Shown here one piece after another: positions 58,291-64,000 of a stretch of 64,000 nt of DNA; position 1 is the stretch's first letter; every line of letters starts with the position of its first letter. The notes under the pieces are model-generated. The model made no database searches and was not told where the DNA came from. It worked only from the letters and a program-made list of their open reading frames with translations. The stretch spans positions 7,983,501-8,047,500 of the forward strand of contig CM032124.1 of NCBI GenBank assembly GCA_018894105.1, written 5' to 3'. This stretch comes from Jacaranda mimosifolia. Taxonomy: Eukaryota > Streptophyta > Magnoliopsida > Lamiales > Bignoniaceae. The translations under genes were made by a program, and so were the position numbers.

Positions 58291-58860
58291 GTGGGGGAAA
58301 ATGTCTCAAAAGTGATACAAAAGAAATTACCCCCCAAATACAAGGACCTAGGTATGTTCACTGTCCCTTGCAAGATTGGCAAAGTTAGAATTGAAAAGAC
58401 TATATGCAATTTTGGTGCTTCAATTAATATCATGCCTCTTTCTATCTACTCTTCATTGAATGTTGATACTTCGAAAGAAAAAGGAGTAGTTCTTCAACTT
58501 GATGATAGGTCTATTATATATTTCAAGGGAGTCCTAGATGAAGTATTGGTGCAAGTTAACAAACTGATTTTTCCTACTGATTTTTATGTACTTAACATAT
58601 CTGAAGATAACTCTCCTAATTCATCACAAATACTGTTGGGAAGACTTTTCCTTAGAACCTCTAGGACAAAAATTGATGTGCATGGTGGTACACTTACTAT
58701 GGAGTTTGATAGTAATATGATTAAATTCAATGTTTACAATGCCATGAAATATTCTAGTTGATGAGTCTTGTGTTTTTGTTGTGGATAATATTGATACTTT
58801 AACTCACGAAACCTTGAATTTGAATGATGATAATTTTGTGGCAGCTACGCCTAGCCAAAG
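58291..58860 (+). pseudogene. Aspartic protease-like domain, catalytic Asp lost
   Basis: Open for 156 codons (58291-58761). KYKDLGMFTVPCKIGKVRIE leads to CNFGASINIMPLSIYSSL, where the family has an Asp in place of this Asn; then DRSIIYFKGVLDEVLVQVN, FPTDFYVLNI, ILLGRLFLRTSRTKIDVHG and TLTMEFDSNMIKF. After a frameshift near 58760 the linker continues (DESCVFVVDNIDTL) to about 58866, and polyprotein homology ends there. Without the active-site Asp it should not cleave. Confidence 0.85.
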
Positions 58861-59009
58861 ACGTTAAAGAGAGGTGTTTTTTAGGAGGCAACCTAAACTT
58901 TCAATTTATTTTTATATTTTCAAAAAAAAAAAATCTATAATTAGCTTTATTTTTCTTTAATGTAGGAGACATTTTAAATTAGCCTGTGGGTGTAGTTATT
59001 TGGCATAAA

Positions 59010-59490
59010 AGCTCTTCAATTTACCTATACCCATGCATTGTTCAAAGACTTCTTCTGGTATGTTGGAATTATTTGATAAGGAAAGCTCATTAATCTAGCC
59101 ATGCTGATGCCTTGTTCAAAGACTTCTTCTGGCATGTTGGAATTATTTGACAAAGAAAGCTCTTCAATCTAGCCATGCCCACACCTTGTTCAAAGACTTC
59201 TTCTGGCATGTTGGAATTATATGACAAAGAAAGCTCTTCAATCTACCCATGCCCATGCCTTGTTCAAAGACTTATTCTAGCATGTTGGAATTACTTCAGA
59301 TGGAAAAGCTCTTCAATCTACTCGTGCCCACGCTTTGTTCAAAGAACTCTTTTGGCACCATAAGAATTATTTAACAAAAGTACTTTCATATCTACCTATG
59401 CCCACTCCTTATTCAAAGACCTCTTCTGGCACCATTACAATTATTTGATAGAAATACTCTCATATCTACCCGTGCCCACGCCTTATTTCG
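59010..59490. repeat. Tandem repeat, unit 74 bp, 6-7 copies
   Basis: The phrase TTCAAAGACTTCTTCTGG and its variants starts at 59041, 59115, 59189, 59263, 59338 and 59412: spacings 74, 74, 74, 75, 74. Each unit also has CTCTTCAATCTACCCATGCC and GTTGGAATTATTTGA. A degraded seventh unit begins near 59457. It lies where RT and integrase would be in an autonomous relative. Confidence 0.92.
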
Positions 59491-60795
59491 CCACATCTCC
59501 AACCACCATCTTCAACCACCAGCCACCACTTTCCCAGCACCAACATCACCATTTCCGCCATCAACTGCCGCTGCTGGTTTCACATCCCGAGTACCACCTA
59601 ATCTTTAAAGCCATGCAGGACTCATCTCATCAGAGAAGTCTTTCTTCCACTTTTCTTATACATTTGCATTCTTAGTTTGAAACACTGAGGACAATGCTTG
59701 GTTTAAGTGTGGGAGAGGAAAATTTAGATTCATTTTGCTTCAAACATATATGAAATAACTCTTTATTCTTGTTAACTGCTTTCAAAGTGTGCTTTAGTTC
59801 TTCATTAGTTAATTTTTCTCTTAGTCCTTTTACTTCTTTTCAATGGTTGTCCCTGAGGTAACACTTAAATGATTGGGTTGAATTAAGACACATTGTAAGA
59901 ATGGTATGAGTAGTTGTGTTCTTGTTTATTGCACTTTGACTTGTTATCGTGTTGGTGGATTTGGATGAAAAATGTATGAGGCAATTAATACATATCACCC
60001 TAATAATTGTCATGCATAGCATATTAACTTTTTTTTTTGAACTTGCCTTGATGAACATATTTGGGTTGAACTGTTGAGTCGAATGTACTAAGACAATGAA
60101 GATGACTGGGTTTGACCATTTAACCTCTCTTTTTTTAAAAAGAAAAAACCAAAAAGCACTAACTTGATTACTTATTTAATCACTGAAATTAAGTGATTAT
60201 GAGTAGGAATAATAACCATTTGGGTTTGTGATCGGCTGAGTAAGTAAGTGCATTCACCACCAATGTTTGTATTTGCAAAAAAAGGTCGGATGACATTCTA
60301 GACAAATTGTGGCTGGTTGAGTAATCGGGTACATTCATCACCAATGTTTGTATTCACGTAAAAAAGTTGGTCCACACATTGAATTTAGTGCAAAAAAAAA
60401 AAAAAAATAGAGAGAGAGAGAGAGATAGAATAAGGTTTTTCCCTTTCATTCTTTATGTTTTCTTGCATTCGACTTGCTATTTTTCCATGAATATGTGATA
60501 TCGTTGCATGTTTTTTATAGTTGCCCTTCTATGTCTTGAATTGAACTTAATGAAAAAGTGTTAAATTCCTTTTACATTTCAAGTTCGAAGAGACTATTAG
60601 GGCAACAGGTTATTTGTGTGATTTATAAGGGTTCTTTCTATGAAGTGCATGTTCTTACTTATGTCTTGATTTGGCCCTCCAAAATGTGATAATTTGAACT
60701 ATTTGGCATCAAGTTGAGAAATAGGAAGAAGAGTTTGTGAGAAAGATTGATAAATTGGAGCTATTGTATGCTTGAGGACAAGCATTTTCTAAATA
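59491..60795 (+). other. Non-coding 3' interior of the element
   Basis: Contains the conserved phrase CACTGAGGACAATGCTTGG and TTTAAGTGTGGGAGAGG (about 59684-59720) typical of this group. An ~87-bp duplicated block (GCATTCACCACCAATGTTTG / ACATTCATCACCAATGTTTG, about 60250 and 60337) and a GA run at 60409-60425 are also present. The small frame at 59445-59675 is not considered coding. Confidence 0.6.
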
Positions 60796-60797
60796 TT

Positions 60798-60823
60798 GGG
60801 GGGGGGGGGGGGAGGGGAGAATT
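60798..60823 (+). other. Polypurine tract
   Basis: A poly-G run followed by AGGGGAGAATT lies directly before the 3' LTR and is the expected plus-strand primer site. Confidence 0.8.
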
Positions 60824-61946
60824 TGTTAAGTTGCATTTTTGTCTTTTTATTCATTTAAATTTTCCTTGTGATTAATAATGCTTAAATGTTGGGTTTTAAC
60901 TTTCTTTGTATGTTTTCTGAAGCAAATTGAAGATTTAAGCTAAATGCAGTTGGAAATCGAATTTTTGACATACTTGGAGCAAAGATTGCATTCCTAAGGA
61001 GACGAGATATGGAAGAAGGAAATAATTTGAGTGCGAACATGTTTTGGTAGTTGTATACTCTCAGAATATTTTAATTTTTATTTCTTTAATTAGGATAATT
61101 TTAGTTTTCCTATTCTAGTAGGACTCTTATTTGTTTCTCAGTTGCATTAGAAGTAGTAGGCTATTTATAGGGAATTAGTTTTCTTTCATAGTGGAGTTTT
61201 TCATTCTTTTGTTTAGCATATTTTTAGTTTGCTGCACCATTTCTAGCCTAAGGAATTATCGAAGTTTTGGTTCTTCAATATTTGTGAAATCTAATTGATT
61301 TAATTTGCTTTCTTTATTCGTTGAGTATTTATTTATCTTCCGTTTTCATTATGATTATTTAGGTTCATTGAATTTAGGGCCCAAATTTGATAGCTTAGAA
61401 TAATTGTCCAATTAGATAGAACATTAAATCCGTAATTGTTTAATTGTTCTAATATTTGTGGCAAATAACATGATTTTGTGTGGTGACCACATGCGTGATT
61501 TATGTTATGTGGATAAATAATGTAGTTTAAATGAACCCCGCTTATGTGTATTTGCTAGCTAGGGCTAGGTCTCTCTAATTTTTAATGTTGTCGAAATAAT
61601 AAGGAGAAATTGGTTATTAGGGCGTCCAAGTAACTATAACCAATCTATTCAAGAAAAGAGGAATTAATCTTTACATTAACGATACAATCTGATAACCAAA
61701 CTGAGATTTTTACCTTATGCTAGGTTTCATTCTTATTGATTCTTTACTTTTATTTGTGATTTATTTACTTTTTAAGATTCTAGTCTTTCATTTCATAAAA
61801 ATCCCCCCCCTTCTATTTTGCTTTATTTAGTAAACTTGAAGGAAACAAAATTTACCAGTTTCAGTGGAATACGACTCTACTCACCACTGATTACAAATTA
61901 TATCTTTATAGTAGGAAATTATTTTTGTTGGATTCGACACCCATCA
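60824..61946 (+). repeat. 3' LTR (1123 bp)
   Basis: Partner of 55328-56565; opens TGTTAAGTTGCATTTTTG and closes TTCGACACCCATCA. Confidence 0.88.
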
Positions 61947-62015
61947 GTGGGATATATATCTATATATATTGTAGATAATTTTTTGTTTTTGGCAGGGGGG
62001 AGGGGTGAAGTCAGC
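61947..62015. repeat. GC-rich dispersed repeat, copy 2, right part
   Basis: Continuation of 55205-55327 beyond the retrotransposon: GTGGGATATATAT run, then TTTTTTGTTTTTGGCAGGGG, matching the tail of the copy at 53.9 kb. Confidence 0.68.
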
Positions 62016-62467
62016 ACAACAAATTGCAATTATTCGTTACCATAAGTCTAACATTTGTTACCCAAAATATTGGTAACAAATTTTTTGTTACTTAAGTTTA
62101 GTATCCTCAAACTTGTCTCAAAAAGTCTTAGTAACAAAATTTATGGTTCATTACGAATGATAGATTTATGGTGATAAAATGCATCATTACCAAAAATATG
62201 ATATTAGTAATAAAAAAGTGTATTAATTACAATAGATTTTTATAGCATAACGAAATATTTAGTTAGTAAAATATTAGCAATTTTGTTGCATTTTATTTTT
62301 TCGTTACCAATTCATAATATAATGATATTATTTATTTAATTAAGTATAGTAACTAACTGTCTATGTAACAAAATATTTTGTTATAAGTAGTTAAATAATA
62401 TTTTAATTGAAAAATAAGCATTTTGTTACTAATAGAATAGATAACTAAGAGTTTCGTTACGAAAGAG
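62016..62467. other. AT-rich DNA dense in TTGTTAC / GTAACAA motifs
   Basis: The motif GTTAC and its complement GTAAC occur many times (62036, 62056, 62071, 62087 and onward) in both orientations, like subterminal transposase sites of CACTA or hAT elements. No terminal repeat could be fixed and no gene is present. Confidence 0.45.
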
Positions 62468-64000
62468 TGTAACAACCCTAATTATTTTATTAATTATGAT
62501 AATTATTATTTGGGGAATTATGTTAAATTAATATTTTATTTATTATTGAATTATGAAATTCTCTTTAATTTAATTAGTTTATAAAGTTTGGGGGTTGAAA
62601 TTTTAAAAACTTCATAGATTTAATTCAGGAAACTCATTGTTTCAAGGATTAAATTACAAATATGGAAAGTTGAATTTTTTGAAAAGGACCAAATCGGGTA
62701 GCAAGATATTTTGTTTTCTTTCCTTCCTTTTTCTTTCTTCTTTCTTTCTTCTCCTTTCTCTTTCATTTCTTCACCGAGGACATCACCATCTCCGGCGAGA
62801 CTCCAGCCATCACTCCAAACCAAACTGTTTAGCTCTTCCCCACTTCACCAGCTTCTTGTTGACACCACATGCATACGCAAACATCGACAAACGGCGGAGA
62901 AGTAGAGGACTAAGAGTTTACTGCAACGAAGGTGGCCGGCTGAGGCTTTTCAACAATTTTCATGATGGACCCAAGGTAACATTCTGACGAGCTTAGCTCA
63001 AGGATTACACTAGTAGCTTCAGCTTCTCAAAAGGGCCATCGGCAGTGAAGTAATTAAAGAAAAATTATGGCGATAGAGCTTGGTGGGCTGAACCTTCGGA
63101 GGAGAAATTGAAGGCCTTCCTAGCCTCAAATATGAAAACTAAGGGTACCATTGAAGTTAGGAGAAAGAAAAGAAGTCAAAGGTGGTAGTTTTGATATTTT
63201 TTGGCAACGGCAAATGGCGATGCTTTGGTGACCCCGGATCAGTTTCTTCTCCTCACCCCAAGGATCACAGTTACACTCTTGGTTCATGATTTCAAGGTTT
63301 AGATATGCAATTTGGGTAATATGGAGTGTGAGGATTAAGCTTTAATTGGTTGTACTTTGTTATATATATAGTGCATATGTTATACTCTTTTAATTTAGAT
63401 TATATCTATGCTAAGAATTGATTTGGGATGTATTGATATGAATTTGATTGTGTTTGGGATCCCTAAGCAAGGAGTACCTATAAGTTGTAGACCTAAATAT
63501 TTGTTATGTTGAAATTAATTGAGTTAATTAAAGGATTTGAACCTTAAGTTATAGATTTATGGATTTAGATCCAAGCAATAATAATTGAACAGTTATTGTA
63601 AATTTTGGATGATATGACAAGAGTGATTATGTAATTAAGAACTAGTTTTTGCTTATTTATTAGACTTGATATGAAACTGAGATTAATTTGAATGTAATCA
63701 ATCTTATTGGTTATTATTAGATTGATAGAGCCGTTTAAGCTTTAAACTATCATTTTAATATAATTATTTGTTGAATTTGGAGTAATGATAAGCATGACAA
63801 TGATGGTGGAAGTCAAATATGGATTTTGATGGTAATTATACTATTTTGGTTAGGTGAAGTGGAAGTGGGTTCCATGGACCGGTAGACAGCAGATTGTGAT
63901 AGTTTTCTCTGATGGTACAAGATGTGAGGGTCTGCCAATCTGGCATCTTTCCTATTTATCTGTTATTTGTGATAAGCTCTTGTATGGGTTTCTGTTTCTA
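62468..64000 (+). mobile_element. Giant LTR, partial (cut by window edge)
   Basis: Opens TGTAACAACCCTAATTA, like 24602. Shared order with that copy: an AT-rich start, a pyrimidine-rich block with CTCTC and TTCTTT runs, GCTCAAGGATTACACTAGTA / GCTCAAGGAACACACTAGTA, and the first tandem unit GTGAGGGTCTGCCAATCTGG near 63924. Frames at 62637-62987 and nearby are not coding. Confidence 0.72.

Larger units (their letters stand above)
55328..61946 (+). mobile_element. Non-autonomous Ty3/gypsy (Athila-like) element, both LTRs present
   Basis: LTRs at 55328-56565 and 60824-61946, both TGTTAAG...CCATCA. GTAGG (55323-55327) and GTGGG (61947-61951) form a 5-bp duplication with one mismatch, and the GC-rich repeat at 53.9 kb shows the empty site. 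A primer-site-like TTTTGGCACCGTTGTC follows the 5' LTR and a G-rich polypurine tract precedes the 3' LTR. Only gag and protease remnants lie inside; no RT, RNase H or integrase can be found in the 4.3-kb interior. It would need enzymes from a partner element. Confidence 0.88.

Noticed and set aside
59010..59490. CRISPR-like regular spacing of a repeated phrase
   Set aside because: Units are contiguous 74-bp tandem copies without unique spacers, in a plant retrotransposon.
59445..59675. His/Pro-rich 76-aa frame
   Set aside because: Starts in the degraded end of the 74-bp tandem array; low-complexity, no homologue expected.
62637..62987. 116-aa and overlapping frames near the right edge
   Set aside because: Lie in the pyrimidine-rich part of a giant LTR; the equivalent part of the copy at 24.9 kb has no open frame.
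1..64000. tRNA, rRNA or other structured RNA genes
   Set aside because: None found by eye; the only tRNA-like signal is the diverged SINE candidate at 49.6 kb.

Overview
This window is AT-rich plant nuclear DNA, probably from a eudicot. The evidence is plant Ty3/gypsy lineages, many MITEs with plant-type termini, and a broken R1-type NLR gene. The NLR has the MAYAALVSL-type start that I associate with Lamiales and other asterids; that placement is a guess. Nothing bacterial, organellar or CRISPR-like is present. Most of the 64 kb is nested, decayed transposable elements.

Only two genes look intact. Both encode a multi-pass membrane protein of unknown function: gene A (41900-44128, +, 742 aa) and gene B (50516-52798, -, 760 aa). 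They are convergent paralogues, each with a single-exon coding region. Around them lie at least six remnants of further family members or of their flanks: 31311-31630, 32750-33060, 38212-38568, 39830-40140, 44870-45310 and 48520-49180. The region is therefore the wreck of a tandem and inverted gene cluster, taken apart by transposon insertions. This is the main biological story of the window.

Layout. 1-4917: 3' part of a chromodomain Ty3/gypsy element with its 3' LTR. 4923-5088: probable LTR tip of another element. 5089-5911: NLR pseudogene (-). 5940-6690: a dispersed segment split by a MITE and duplicated near 49.5 kb. 6690-8260: an AT-rich repeat with a period near 120 bp, duplicated at 29765-31312. 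9479-12247: a giant solo LTR (-) with a perfect 5-bp target duplication. 12874-13415: a TIR element. 13594-28404: a decayed Tat-type gypsy element (-) with an antisense accessory ORF; its 5' LTR is split by a second giant solo LTR (24602-27805). 31.3-33.1 kb: gene-family remnants. 33.3-35.7 kb: a 5'-truncated LINE (-) holding a MULE-type MITE. 36.4-38.2 kb: a long-TIR element with another nested in it. 38.2-45.3 kb: more remnants, two MITEs and gene A. 45.9-46.5 kb: end of a gypsy element (-). 48.5-49.2 kb: a family pseudogene split by a MITE. 50.5-53.1 kb: gene B. 55328-61946: a complete but non-autonomous gypsy element (gag and protease only) inserted in a GC-rich repeat. 62468-64000: start of a third giant LTR.

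Family names rest on motifs read by eye. No alignments or database searches were run.
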